Shown here: one piece after another, positions 18,820 to 34,140 of the stretch | Layout: every line of letters starts with the position of its first letter | Position numbering within the stretch: the stretch's first letter is position 1 | NCBI RefSeq assembly: GCF_003073045.1 | Contig: NC_037592.1 | Location: forward strand, 16,015,844-16,079,843 | From: Pomacea canaliculata | Lineage: Eukaryota; Mollusca; Gastropoda; Architaenioglossa; Ampullariidae | Length of the DNA: 64,000 bases | Direction: 5' to 3' | Translations under genes and position numbers: made by a program | The notes under the pieces: model-generated | What the model was told of the DNA's origin: nothing | Database searches by the model: none | Seen by the model: only the letters and a program-made list of their open reading frames with translations

Positions 18820-21800
18820 TCGTTTATACTGCAGTCATGTGATCTGAGAAGTCTCTTGTTATTATCTCGCGCAGGACATTGTCGATCTGCTATACGAAAC
18901 TAAACAAAGCTTTTTTCTGGTTCAACATACTGCAAATACGGAAATTCGATGGACAAACCGTCAGACAGTAAAGATATTTCATGTCGTAACTTAAAGCCTC
19001 TACCATCTCCATAGATACCTTTTTGCACTGGTGGATTCGATTCAGAGTAAAAACGATAGTATTTATCACTTTCCTGGATTGATTGGTTCCTGACTGATTG
19101 GTTCCATAATCTGTCATAGGCAGCTTTATGTCCCCTTTTTTGTTCACCATTCCACTTTATGTTGATCTTAAAAAATAAGTATGTTGTACGAGGCATGTGA
19201 ATATTTTCAAACTGTTTTTGTCTTTTTGACACCACGTGAGATGGATAAAAGGACAAACTAAAAACTATATAGTAAACTTGGTCTTAACGCTGTTTCAAGT
19301 AGTTTACCGCTCATGGCCTAGAAAACTAACACATACAAGCACATCTCTAGTTTACTTTTTTAATGCATACACATGGAGATTTATGAACAGGTACAACTAC
19401 AGATGGTTATACTGTAACTTTTACAGCCAGAAGACTGCGGAAGATTCAGCAGTTCCGTTCCAAGGAACAGGACAGCCATGCAGATTTACAGACGGCAAAC
19501 TCTTAGAATAAGCTATAACACTAGTAGAAACAAATATATACAGACATGGCTTTACGTAAGTAGGCGGACGCACTTGCCATCGCCTAAGATCTATCGGTGT
19601 AGTCGACTATATATACACAGAATCTATATCCATATAGATATGCATGTCTAGATGACATTTTTAACCAACGTGTATTACAAAACCGAAATCGCCAAGGTTT
19701 GCAAAGAATGGCTGACGCCTTAACAGGTCACCCATGCGCTGCGTCTCGGCAAAAGCCGAGTCTGTTAGAAGCGTCTTAATGTACATTTCGACCTGTGCGA
19801 TGATCAGATTAAATCCACAACTGCAGCTGCGCCTCGCGGGTCTTATTACTGAAGCTCGTTTACTGCAAGCTAGGAAACATTGATTGTGGCACATGAACGG
19901 TGGGAGTTACTGGCACCATGCAGTCGCTTTGGAAATTGTGGCGATGTAAAGTGTGCCTAATGTTAGACCAAACAACATTTTGTGTTATTCGCGCCATAAA
20001 CAATTAAAGCTGTCAGAAAAATGGGCACGTGTCATGTTCAACCCCGGCCCTCTCTGCAAAAAGATAAATCTCTTTTGGAGAGCAGCTCTACAATTAGAAT
20101 GAAATATATTTCAGCACTACCTGTTTACGATTTTTCGCCGACATGAACAGAAAAATGTTCTGTTTATTTTTCATGCGCTAAACGTCAGTAAGCAGATCAG
20201 CTGGGGCTAATGCAAAAGCAAAACGAGTTATACTACAACAGCGAGATGTAAAGCTGAGAGGAAAATTCGACTTACCCATGAAATGAAACGAGCATTGAAA
20301 ACAACATCCAGAATTTAAAGTAAACCTTTCTTTTAAATGTTTATAGTCTGAGTGTGGTATTTTCGTGCAACCATTAACTAGCTCAATGATTGCAATGTGT
20401 TATATATATAGAAAAAATCCAGCTTGAGATGAAGAGCAAGATAGTGCCGCCTTTCAGGGGAAGTAACAAAGGTAAGGCTAATCTCCTCGTTTCCTTACTC
20501 TTATCCCCCTTTGTACTACCTAACTAATCTCTCTCACACACAAGCGTACCAGGTTATTTAAGAACTTGAAGTCATGCATTTCGATCTTTTCTTGCACATT
20601 AAAGGACAAAGGTTACAAGTAAAATCATGACAGTACTGTATATAAGCACCGTCTCCTTAAATTCGCTTTCTTCGTGTCTGTTAATATGAACCATCATTTG
20701 AGTCAACAGTTTGTTTCCCCTCACTGCCAGATGACCCAACCCCTGCATGGTTGCCTTTGTACAAAGGTATAGTTCAATTGAAATATTAAAACTGATTGCC
20801 CTCCTGCGAAATACACGTGTAACGCCGTATTTCAGCTGGTAAAGAATTTATCTTAAAGAAGTTCGTCGAAGCCAACTTCGTGACTGCGCATGTCTTAAAA
20901 ATAATGTATGACACCTGTTGCTTCAGTCCATATACTTGTCTCTTATGAACTGCCTAAACTTGACAGAACTTAACTCCTTCGTGTCACAGTTGAACTTTTC
21001 CTTTTGCTTATTACTTGAATATTTGCAAATGTCAGAAGAAACACTTGTCGAGTGAATAATTGCAGACGACAGATTGACTCTAACCTGCAGTTCGTGCACA
21101 GACGTGTATAGCGATACAAGTTCGTGGTTCGTGCACATGGTTGACTTAGTGTAACGCTCGTGACTCACCGATCTTTCTATATGAATAATGATAACTTAAA
21201 AGAACAAAAATTATAAAAGCATTCTTGGTTTACTTTTTGCTCGGCCTCTGAAGCATCAAAATATTTATTTTCGTATTGTTGACAGAGTCGATAATAATGC
21301 ATGTAAGGCCTTCGTTACTAGGGACCTAAGACATCGTTGCTATGGGACGAATGCCACCTTTTAACAGTCTGCAAACATGTTAGTCGGACTGGATAAAATG
21401 ATAACTGATTATCGAAGACAGACATTAGAAGTTCTAATTCGTAAACAGTCACTATACACTGGACTTAAAAGCAATAAATGAAAAAAGAGCTTACTTTTCT
21501 CCTGCTGATCAGCTAGCGACTCACACTTGTGCGACAGCCACCTCCTGCCTACTACATCTGGTCAGGCAAGAGACGCCAAGACGACGCAGCACTCGGCGTT
21601 AAAAATCGCGTATTAAGGCCTCGCTACCCCCGACAGGTTGCCCGATAATCCAGATCACGCAGTTCTACTGAAGCGCTTTGTGTGAGTGGGTGGAGGGAGG
21701 GAGAGTCTAGGCGCTGGCTGTCTGCCCTGATAATGTGATTATAATGCGCCAGTCGACTGTACAGTAACGGGCCACTGAGACACGCCAGATTTGTGTTGGA

Positions 21801-21940
21801 CAAACAAATGACATTGTGCATAGGTCGAGGTTTGGGGTTCTTAGTGATACACTTGCTCTATCATGACATCTGAGCCTACGACCACGAGAACTACCCAGAC
21901 AGGACGCTTTACTCGCACACACACGCCTGAACATGTGGAA
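18820..21940. other. Spacer with one candidate exon
   Basis: The DNA is mixed AT-rich. The only coding-like piece is 19661-19792 (listed separately). A few open frames (18890-19256 and 20923-21168, minus) lack codon bias or splice context. No RNA gene is seen. Confidence 0.4.
19661..19792 (-). CDS. Candidate terminal exon of an unrecognised gene
   Basis: A minus-strand acceptor (gatcatcgcacag) at 19794-19793 leads into 43 codons, VEMYIKTLLTDSAFAETQRM... ending FGFVIHVG and TAA at 19661-19663. Third positions are C/G/T-rich and the peptide looks protein-like, unlike the surrounding AT-rich DNA. No partner exon upstream (higher coordinates) was identified and the family is not recognised. Confidence 0.25.
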   Translation of the reverse strand, partial: VEMYIKTLLTDSAFAETQRMGDLLRRQPFFANLGDFGFVIHVG

Positions 21941-21944
21941 ATTT

Positions 21945-24900
21945 TTTTAATTTAAATAAAAATTGAAAATCCCAGGTCTTAGCTCGAGTACAAAATCTTT
22001 GCTGTCCTTAGTGCGGCCTCCTGGTCTGGCACACTAACAAGTGCTAAATGGCCGTTCTAAAAACAGTATGTACCACTATGAACTAACCACAGTAGCCTTA
22101 GCTATGGTGCCTGCCTCATGACATGACTGAGACAGAACTACTTATTTCAATTTACATAGCACTCCAACATTGTGTATCTTTAAGTACATGAAATCTGAAA
22201 AGATTATCTTTCTTTTTCTGGAGAAGGGGATGGGGTTAGAATTGAACAGATAGAATACAGCTTCCAATATTTTCATTGAAAAACATTATACTTTACAAAT
22301 AGATTTTATATCCATATTGATACAACACAAATACAAATCTAAAACTAAAAAAAGCAATATTTTGTGGATATTTTATTCAAGAAATAGATAATCATTAACA
22401 TCAATGCACATTATATCCAATTGTCATAGTTGTTCACAAACAATACACTTATAGGCAAAGTCTGAAGTTTTCTTAATATTACAAGAAATCACTCATGCTC
22501 ATCTAGAAATCCACCTGGTAGCTTCAACTTAAAGCAAAGCAGGCAAAATAACTCATAAAAAACCCAAACCTAACATGTTGGGCATGTAGATATCTCAAGG
22601 AATGCATATTGCTTAAAAAAGCCCTTGCTTTCACAAAAAGTATATGGCCAACACTGCAGATAATGAAATTCTGACACATTCTCAGGTGGATTCAAATTTA
22701 ACACTTTTCACACATTTCAAGGCTTATCACATTACATAATGAAAGTGGTTACTAACCTACATAACAACTCCCTTTAAAGATTAAACAGCAACATAAAGCT
22801 CAGTGAGATACTACTGGGATGTGCAAGGAATATTGTCAAGCACAATAGGTAAAAAGTCTTTATAATTCACCAGTGTTCAGATACAGCAGCCAAGTATTTT
22901 GTATTTATGCCTAATGTGCTGCCACTAAAAACCTGGCATATAGGATACAGCTATCTGGGTCATGGTTCACTGACCAAAACCATCAAAGGAGGGCTCACTG
23001 ATCAGAGGCCCTAAAACCATTAGCTCTATAACTGTTAGACTACATCCTAAAATATTCAAATTTACATTCTGTGCAGTAAACTTTAATAGCATTTAGAAAA
23101 TTGGATGTCTCTCTGATGGACTCAAAATCCTTTCTGTTACAAAAATTAAGCTTTGCATGCCAACACAACACTAAGCAATATTGTTACACATCAAATTCAG
23201 TATGTTAATTGCATCACCACTAAAAACCTGGATGAATGGTGAAATCTAACAGCATTTCCCTCAGATTTATATCAAGACAACCATACAGACCTGAAGACCA
23301 AATTAGACTAACTACATATACCTCACATTTTACAATTTAATAATTTTGTTATCAACATCTAATACTAGACTGAGAACCTGCAGCTAGTTATTAAAAAAAT
23401 TAAATTCACAAAATGCCCAAGAAATTCCAGATAATAGCAATAATGACAGGTTTTATGGTTATTTTAGTATAATGTGGTGACGTTTGCTCTGCCAAATAAC
23501 CACCTCAACTAACACTTTTAGTAAAAATATTTCTAAATATCTAAAGATGCATGGATTCAAAGTAATAATAGAAAGAAAATTATGAAGCAGGGAATTTGCC
23601 GTTTGTACTCTGATGACAGGCCCCAAACAAATTTATCAAATAAACTCAACCAAATTTCAATACTTTCACTCAAAACTTGTCAAAAAAACTGGAGACAAAA
23701 TTATTAAAACTTGGACACAACACTGTCAAATATTCACATCAGAATAAGGACAATTTATTTTCTTTTTTTAAAAAGTTACATAAATTAACATTTACAAATG
23801 CATCTGAAAGACATGCCTCATAAAAAATACACACACACACTTGGACATGCACATATATATATATAGAATATACATGGAAGATGCCTTAACGTCAAAGACA
23901 CCCCATACAATTCTAGAAACTGACACTCCCACCTCTAAGACTCATTCCATTACTACGAATAAAAAAAATGTAATCCTTTAATGGTTGTCATCATCTTTTC
24001 TTTTCTTTTTTTTTTTTGTCCTTATCTTGTACATACATTTTATACAATGTAAACCATAGTAACCGCAATAGCATTCTGCTATGGAAAGTAGAATTAAAGA
24101 TAAGGTGACAAAAATTTTAACAGATTATTTTTAATAACTATGAAACTTCTTTGAGATAAGAAAGAAGTTCATTTAGTTAGATACTAAAACTTCCCCCCCC
24201 CCCTTCCTTTGGCTGGTTATTCAAACTGAAAGTGCTACCACCTGTGATTTTGCTCTACGAAGAGGAGAATGATAAAGGAATTGAAAACCAAAGTACTTGA
24301 GGGGGAGGGAGGACCTAAATGACCAGCTCCGTGAACACATAGTGATACACATAGTCATAATGATGGGTCTCCTGAACCCAGGGACACATAATTTTCATTA
24401 TAAAGTCAACAGCCAGTGTTTTACTACTGTTAGCATGTTGGCCCTTTGTTTGCAAAACTTTTTGGCACTGCTTAATAATATTTACCCATTTATTCATGCT
24501 CTCCAGCTGTGCACCCAGATTTTATCTATTCCAAAGACCCATTGATTATAAATTAAAAAATCCAAACAAGTAAATGCGCAACATTACAACCCAGCATTCA
24601 AATTACCGCCCAACATGTCTGTGAATTTTAAATTATCTAACTAAAGCTTTTTTACTTGCAATAAATACAAAATTATAAAAAAAAACAATATTTAGAATGA
24701 TAATGAACTACTCCATCTGCGAGTTGAGTAAATTTACACCACAGCAATAAGCATGCCATTTTTCAATTAAAAAGGCGACAACTGCAAGAAAACAAAGAAT
24801 CATGACCATACCTTGGCAACTTCATTTCACATTTTACTGAAGACATATGCTCTAGTGACAACCGCAGTAATAGTGTGTGGCATTATCTACTGTTCAATAG

Positions 24901-25020
24901 TTATACCCACATTACTTACACCACACAGATGCACTAATGCAGAAATAATCATCCTCAAACGAAAACAGCAAGAATATCATATCTGTTGAGCATGATGATA
25001 AACAAGTCCAGGGCATAACA
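21945..25020 (-). other. AT-rich, ORF-free stretch, possibly long 3'UTR of SCFD1
   Basis: About 3 kb with few and short open frames and a higher A content on the plus strand. A minus-strand AATAAA lies near 22372-22377. It could be an extended 3'UTR if the signal at 25021-25026 is bypassed. It includes a poly(C) run near 24188-24203 and short CA/TA runs near 23830-23860. Confidence 0.35.
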
Positions 25021-25026
25021 TTTATT
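25021..25026 (-). terminator. Poly(A) signal AATAAA just after the SCFD1 stop
   Basis: On the minus strand AATAAA begins 11 nt after the TGA of SCFD1 (25038-25040). It would give a very short 3'UTR. More signals lie further downstream. Confidence 0.4.
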
Positions 25027-25037
25027 ATATTATTTGT

Positions 25038-26939
25038 TCATATTTCCTTTCCTAGTTGTGCCAACTGTTTTAGAAACATTGTTGCATAGACTAAGTCACT
25101 ACAACCATATATAATTTTTTTCTGTGCCACAGCCGCCTTGGAGCGAGCATAATCCACAAGATTCTGATATTCAATGTAGTTACCTCCTCCAACCATGAAG
25201 ACATATGCCTCCTGAAACGGGGACTTGTTCCGTGGAACGTTGGCGCTGTCTGCACGCAACATCTTGGGGTCAAAGTAACGATAGTCCTCAACATCCTGAA
25301 GAGACTTAAGCTCCATAAGGGCATCAACTATGCGTGTGGCTGGTAGATTATGACGCTTGACAACAAGATTCTTAACACCTTCCATGACAAAGCTGCTGCC
25401 CTTGGACAAAAGATTAGTGAACATGCCTGTTGTGCTGATACTCCCACCAGTATACAGGCTAGGGGTGGCAGTGATCTTGCTGTATGACTTCCACCTTCGA
25501 ACATACTGCACAGGTGTTAGGTCACAATTGCTAGCCTGCAAAGCAACACAATACTGATCAATTTCTGCTTCTGACATTGGTGGTCCACAGATCAGTGCAA
25601 TGATAAAGAGGCGCACCTTATCCTCTGGCTTGCCAGCCTCTGGATCTGAAATGATATCCATCAAAGACTGGCTAAGAGTTGACTTGCTCATCATGCGCTC
25701 TTCTGTTTCAAAGTAAGTGTCTAGTTTCCGCTGCTTAATCTGTTCCAGGAGGGCTGTAGCAATGTTGGTGTGCATGTCAATCAGTCGCTTTCTCTCTAAA
25801 AGCTCTGGAAGCGAACTGACAGCGGATGTGAGTTTGGCAGTGCTGTCAGAAAGCATGCTGATGGCTGATACATCTTCTCCTTCCAAACCCATAGCAGCTT
25901 TCAACTTCTTTACTTCATCCTCTTCTGTACGATAAGCATCCAGCTCTTCCTGTACTGCTTCAGCAACAGTTGGAAATGGGCTGCCTTTCTGTGCCATCCA
26001 AAATTTGTCTTTGGTATTCATATCATATGCCTTCTTTTTTGTGCGAGGCTTACGGGAGGGTGAGTGGATGCCTTCATCGATCACCTCTTCAATCTCAACT
26101 CTGTTTAAACGCAGATCCAGGACATCATGAGCAAGGGCTTGATAGGTCCAAGTATGATGCAGCATTGTGGCTAGATCCTGGTTTCTATCCAGTACCACTA
26201 GTAGTGGTCTTTGAAAACTAAACTGACCAGGCACAGCATCTGATGCAAAAAGGCTATTGCGAGCATCACGCAAATTATCACGCAGCTTCTTATCAAGTTT
26301 TTCTGAAACCATTTCTGCCGCGTTACCTCTTGGACATCTTATGATGGGTACAGTACCCATAGTAACAAACACAGAAAACAAACTGTCAACAATGACATCC
26401 ATGATCGCTTCCATCTCGGAATCTTTCACATCACCCCGATTGATCGCATAGTATGATATCGCTTCCCTGTCTTGGTGACGAAGAGTAAAGAGATCGTCTT
26501 CCAAAGAGATAAAGTTCAAATACTGGTCAACAACCTTCGACACTTGATGAACGGTGCCACTTTGAACTGCAGCACTAGCTATATCCTCAAGTTTTTGCCT
26601 GGACACAGCAGATATGAAATTAAGATAGTATGACTCATACAAACCGTTCTGAAAGTCTCGACAAATACGTTGAATGTTGTCGTCCGTAGGCATTACGAAA
26701 TAAATAACTGGAACATCAGGTATAGGATCTCTGTCTGTATGGAGATTAAGATGAAGCGTTACACCCAAGTCTCGCAGTTCCTTCACAGTGAGTAGTGGTG
26801 AGATAATATCTTGCCCACACCGGTCGTACACGAGTATCTTCCACTGCGGTTCAGCAACAGTCGCTTTTGTAAACGGTACATTAAAGTTCAGCATGCGTTT
26901 CAAGGCTGTCACCTGCTTTTCCCTCAGACTTGACGCCAT
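25038..26939 (-). CDS. SCFD1: SCFD1/Sly1, Sec1/Munc18-family vesicle-fusion protein, intronless
   Basis: SCFD1 (Sly1) binds syntaxin-5-type SNAREs and promotes SNARE assembly for ER-Golgi traffic on the cytosolic face. One uninterrupted frame encodes 633 aa; human SCFD1 is about 642. The N-terminus (LREKQVTALKRMLNFN), WKILVYDRCGQDIISPLL, the IYFVMPTDDNIQRICRDF block near residues 80-100, the LDRNQDLATMLHHTWTYQAL motif near 250, MSKSTLSQSLMDIISDPEAG near 415 and the C-terminal QEAYVFMVGGGNYIEYQNL are all Sly1 features, in order. All domains are present and there is no stop or frameshift. The ATG (26939) is the first in the frame. Vertebrate SCFD1 has many introns, so complete lack of them here is odd: either lineage intron loss or a functional retrocopy. 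I see no poly(A) tail remnant or flanking repeat. Confidence 0.96.
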   Translation of the reverse strand: MASSLREKQVTALKRMLNFNVPFTKATVAEPQWKILVYDRCGQDIISPLLTVKELRDLGVTLHLNLHTDRDPIPDVPVIYFVMPTDDNIQRICRDFQNGLYESYYLNFISAVSRQKLEDIASAAVQSGTVHQVSKVVDQYLNFISLEDDLFTLRHQDREAISYYAINRGDVKDSEMEAIMDVIVDSLFSVFVTMGTVPIIRCPRGNAAEMVSEKLDKKLRDNLRDARNSLFASDAVPGQFSFQRPLLVVLDRNQDLATMLHHTWTYQALAHDVLDLRLNRVEIEEVIDEGIHSPSRKPRTKKKAYDMNTKDKFWMAQKGSPFPTVAEAVQEELDAYRTEEDEVKKLKAAMGLEGEDVSAISMLSDSTAKLTSAVSSLPELLERKRLIDMHTNIATALLEQIKQRKLDTYFETEERMMSKSTLSQSLMDIISDPEAGKPEDKVRLFIIALICGPPMSEAEIDQYCVALQASNCDLTPVQYVRRWKSYSKITATPSLYTGGSISTTGMFTNLLSKGSSFVMEGVKNLVVKRHNLPATRIVDALMELKSLQDVEDYRYFDPKMLRADSANVPRNKSPFQEAYVFMVGGGNYIEYQNLVDYARSKAAVAQKKIIYGCSDLVYATMFLKQLAQLGKEI

Positions 26940-27203
26940 TTTCGCAAGTGATAAAACTTAACGTGGCACTTCCTGCTTACCCTGAAGGGAGACAACTGAT
27001 GGCTCAATGGCCCGCTCCCGGACAAAGTTGTTGTGTTGCTGTTAGCTCATTCCTTTTGCAAAGTACAGTTAATGATCAGACACATTTTGTTCTCAATCAA
27101 ATATCTCACGATTTTTATCGTGTCTTATTAAAAGTAGATCAAGGGGTGTCACACTTGTCACGCATTACAGCGTTTTTTCTATTATGCAGCGAAGATCACG
27201 AAT

Positions 27204-27413
27204 ATATATTTCAGGGGTTGCCCGGTGGTGTAGTGGTTAAAACACTCGTTTATCACGGCTGCAGTGAGCTGCACAGGGTTCAGATCTCGCCTCGGACATT
27301 CTATATATGTGAGACCTGTTCGCAGAGCTGGGCGTCGGAGGCTTTCTCCGGTGCGAATTCGCCGCAAGGTGGAAACACTCTCCTACTAAATAAACCAAAC
27401 AACTATATATTTC
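27204..27413 (+). mobile_element. tRNA-derived SINE with target-site copies
   Basis: From about 27215 a tRNA-like head carries an A-box-like GTGGTGTAGTGGTTAAAAC and a B-box GGGTTCAGATCTCG (27277-27290). An unrelated body ends in CTACTAAATAAACCAAAC. ATATATTTC flanks it at 27204-27212 and 27405-27413, the expected target-site duplication. Although an open frame covers it, it is not protein-coding. Confidence 0.75.
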
Positions 27414-27787
27414 GGTGTCCAGTCACTTAATCCCCAGACACTTCATCCCCGACACTTCATCCCCTAGACTTTTAATCCCCAGACACTTCATCCCCAGACA
27501 CTTCATCCCCAACACTCAAGAACAATTTTCATATCATATTGTTGAAGAACATTAAATTTACTAGCTTATATGAACTTTAACTAATGTTGTAGATGTTCAA
27601 ATGACGTTGAAGTTAAAAGCATGATTTGAATTTGAATTTCAATTAAATTTTTCGCTGACTTCATAATTTTTATAGTTAAGGATTTAGTTTAGGGATTAAG
27701 TGTCTGGGGATGAAGTGTCTGGGGATTAAAAGTCTAGGGGATGAAGTGTCGGGGATGAAGTGTCTGGGGATTAAGTGACTGGGAACC
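27414..27787. mobile_element. Foldback element with about 85-bp inverted arms made of short tandem units
   Basis: The left arm (about 27420-27510) is built of GACACTTCATCCCC / GACTTTTAATCCCC-type units of 14-16 bp. The right arm (about 27690-27783) is its near-exact inverse complement. The centre (about 180 bp) is AT-rich and non-coding. A third copy of ATATATTTC follows at 27788-27796, so the element is bounded by the same 9-mer as the SINE beside it. Confidence 0.75.
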
Positions 27788-27799
27788 ATATATTTCAGT

Positions 27800-30700
27800 T
27801 TAGATCCGTTCGAACTTCAAACTCTTTTGAAAACTGTGAAATGCGAGTTCATCGCTAATTCCGAACAAAACTAATAATCTGTGCAAAACACCCAAAGCAT
27901 TCAGAAGAAAATAAAATCCCCAGGCATTTATCGCAAGACAGGAAAAGCTTTAATGAAAATAAGAATTATTATGCCCACAAACAAATGTGATAGTTGTTGA
28001 CGAGCACCCTTGTTATAGTAATACAACAAACTATTATTTAAAGCACTCTTTACAGCTTCAAAAGAGAAAATATTAGATTTTGAATTTTCTTTAATACCTT
28101 CTTTTCCAGATCACAACAATACATGACTTGTGAATTCAAATCCTTGCAGTGAGCATACATACTTAGTACAAGATTTTACAGTTAAGCATTTTTGGTATCA
28201 TTTCTTCAATAAAAAAAAAAAAAGAAAAGCAGAAAAGAATTTAAACACTTATTAGACCTGTGCAACTTTATCTGCATTATTTTAAACTAATCTAACTGCA
28301 ATTTTATCTCTTTCAATCGACACAGCAGCAACATATTTCATAGAAAGCTATTGATATGTGCTGTGCATTTTCTTGCTTTTGTTTTTCGTTATGACTGTGT
28401 GTGCAATTGAAAATTTAAGTGAAAAATCAATAAACAAGATTGATTTGAATGTTCTGCTTCTCCTTGCAAGCAATTTAGATCATGGACCTACAGTATGTAC
28501 ATCCATGATAAGATGAATTTTATGATTACGCAGCAACTATTGAATGCTATACGGTGAGCTAGTCCACTCAGGTGCGACAACAATAAGGTGGCAAAACATC
28601 CACAACAATGACATACACCATAAGGAATTCTTCATGTTATCACTTGTATATCGTTAAAATTTGCACAGCCAACAAGACAGAACAATAACAACTATTATAG
28701 TAACATATAAAGAAAACGATGATGCATTCATCATCCCTTTTGAAAAATCCTTTTAGATGACTGAACTTACACAACCCTAATGATAAAGGCACATTTCTTC
28801 CTTTAACTGCATTCAAAATCTCATATGGCAAAGTCCTTTAATAATGACAAAATTATCTTAAAATTCATAAGCAATAGCCTTGCCAATCTGTACAGCAGTA
28901 CAGTTTGCAAACTTTCTCAAGCTGAGCTGTGAATCTCAAGTAATGGGAACAAGTAAAGATGCAACATAAAAAAAGGCTCACCAAAAAATTCAACTAGTCT
29001 GCAATAGTTAAGAGCAGTTTAAAAACAAAAAAAGAGAAAAATGAATGCTCACAAACACAGTAAATAGCCATACATTTTTAAAGTAAACCCTTCTCAGACA
29101 GGAGCTGCAACTATCTCATTCTTGTATGACAAGGTGGCAGTGAGGTGACCTTAGTTTTCTGCCATATGTACAAAACAAATACAGTATGTACTAACATGTT
29201 TATGAGTTTTCTTAACAAGAATTTTTACTTTAGAAAAGTATGTGTCTTTATTGCCTTTCTGGCTTAGAAATATTTCCATGAACTTCAAATGGAGCAAAAA
29301 GGGAGTAACCAAATAAAGCAGATAAGTTCAGCCAACAATTTTGACAAAATGGTCAGCAACCAATTTACAGGAAGCACAAAAATAGCTAACAATATTTTTT
29401 TAACAAACAAGGAGCATCTAAGGCACAAAGGCAACAAACACTGTGAATGGCCACTAATACACTGCACACTACATTCTGAAGACTGTAAATCTAAGAGAAC
29501 ACATCTTATAATTTCTCTAAAAATTAAAGTCTTGTACATTTGTAAAACCCATTAATGATTTGGGCATGGAGGAGTTTGTTGTGTTTTATGCCATTCAAGC
29601 ATCTAAGGTTATATCAGGGCTTGTGCATGAAACAGACTGCCAGAGATAAAAGTTTCAACACAAGTACAGGAAATCAGCCTTTCAGATAAGAACTACAGGT
29701 TTTTATAACGTTTCAGTTTTCAAATTCAGAATGCAAATTTATTTTCAAATTTCATTGTGAAATTCTAAATAAGCTTTTTCCATTTCTTGGCTCAAGAAGT
29801 GAATTTTATATTTATAACATTCAATCAGCAGCTATTCCTGGGTATTCGCCTCTTCAAATATCAAATCTGTCATCAAATTAAGAGCACCATATACATTACA
29901 CATTAACAAAAACACACTCAGTGTGTGAAGATCTGGAAAATAAACATTTATATCTTACAATTCAATGTCTGCGCAAGTAAAAGGATTCCAAATAAGAAAT
30001 TATTTTTTAATTATACGAAATACATTTGAATTTGGTCACCAAGTAGTGAAAGGGACAGTAGAGATTTTTTTTTTCTACAAGAAAATTGATGCTTCTTCAA
30101 TCATCTATACATCCATTTACTGTTTGCAGATATTGTTACTTTTAATTGTATGTTTCACAACAGCCCATGCTGAAGCAGAATTTTATTAAATCAATACGAC
30201 AATAGCTTTTACTTCTTTTTAAAAATCTAATACAGAAAGATACAAACAGAAGCTTTCTCGTGTGGTGAAATAAATTATGGTTGCAGGTGACATCTTTATT
30301 ATGTCAAAGAAGAAGAAAATATTTTCACACACAACAGTAAAAATTGTGGTGACAAGGAAAATAGCCATTTACCCATATTTTAAGTGTATCTTGCTTGAGA
30401 CAACTCGCTAGGAGGTCCAACTTGAATTCTTCACACTTTATGAATATGGAATTTTGTGACGAAAACTAGATGTTACTTTCTATCATGTGTTTATTTATTT
30501 CAAATGTTACCAATGACACTAAGTCATCAATGTATACACCTTGGTAGATACACAGCTATTTTCCCACAAATTGATGCAGACATCCCTAAAACACCGAGAT
30601 GTCATGACTTCTGGCAAGTTCTTTCTAATTCACAGCTATGGATAGATAAGTATGCAATTTGCAGTACAGTCTCTGGTAAAAATACAGATGAGGCTTAGAG

Positions 30701-31166
30701 GTTCACATTAAATGGTTAGTTTCTAACAGGTATTGGAACAGTGAGAGAAAATCAAAACTTAAAAATAAAATGAAAAGTGAAAGATAAAAATGTCAAAAGG
30801 ATCATATGATACCAAATATTACTAAAATCTAAACATTTCCATTTTTGTTTTGTGTGTTTATCTTTTTGTTCCCTTGCTCAAATTTTTTTCAGTACATAAT
30901 TTTGTCCAGCGCTACAAAAAATGAGTGATCAAATGGCAGTCTCACATTAAATAAAAACTGTTCAGATCATGTAAAGACAGAAAAATAAGAAGAGAGGAAA
31001 GTTAAGAGTGTTAAAATATCACAAGATTAAAATAGTAATCAGTATCATTATTAGGACACAACAGCTGTATCCCTGTTTTACCAAAAGAATACAGCACCTA
31101 CTCCTACCCATACATCTTATATCATACCCATCCCAATCACCCATCATTTTATTTAATATATCATGC
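27800..31166 (-). other. LIX1L 3'UTR and spacer
   Basis: AT-rich DNA downstream of the LIX1L stop with no coding-like frame. Minus-strand poly(A) signals occur at several places (AATAAA near 30182-30187; ATTAAA near 27949-27954), so the terminal exon may reach 1 to 3.2 kb. A poly(A) run on the plus strand lies near 28210-28222. Confidence 0.4.

Positions 31167-34140
<2,974 letters not shown>

Noticed and set aside
25357..26451. Several plus-strand ORFs of 60-83 aa opposite SCFD1
   Set aside because: They are antisense shadows of the strongly coding SCFD1 frame.
27215..27290. A true tRNA gene
   Set aside because: A- and B-box-like motifs are present but the cloverleaf does not close, and a SINE body plus target-site copies follow.
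27182..27430. Open frames through the repeat after SCFD1 (plus and minus)
   Set aside because: They are explained by the tRNA-derived SINE and its flank.
27414..27787. CRISPR-like array because of the repeated CACTTCATCCCC units
   Set aside because: The units are adjacent without spacers and are mirrored in an inverted arm; this is a foldback element in an animal genome.
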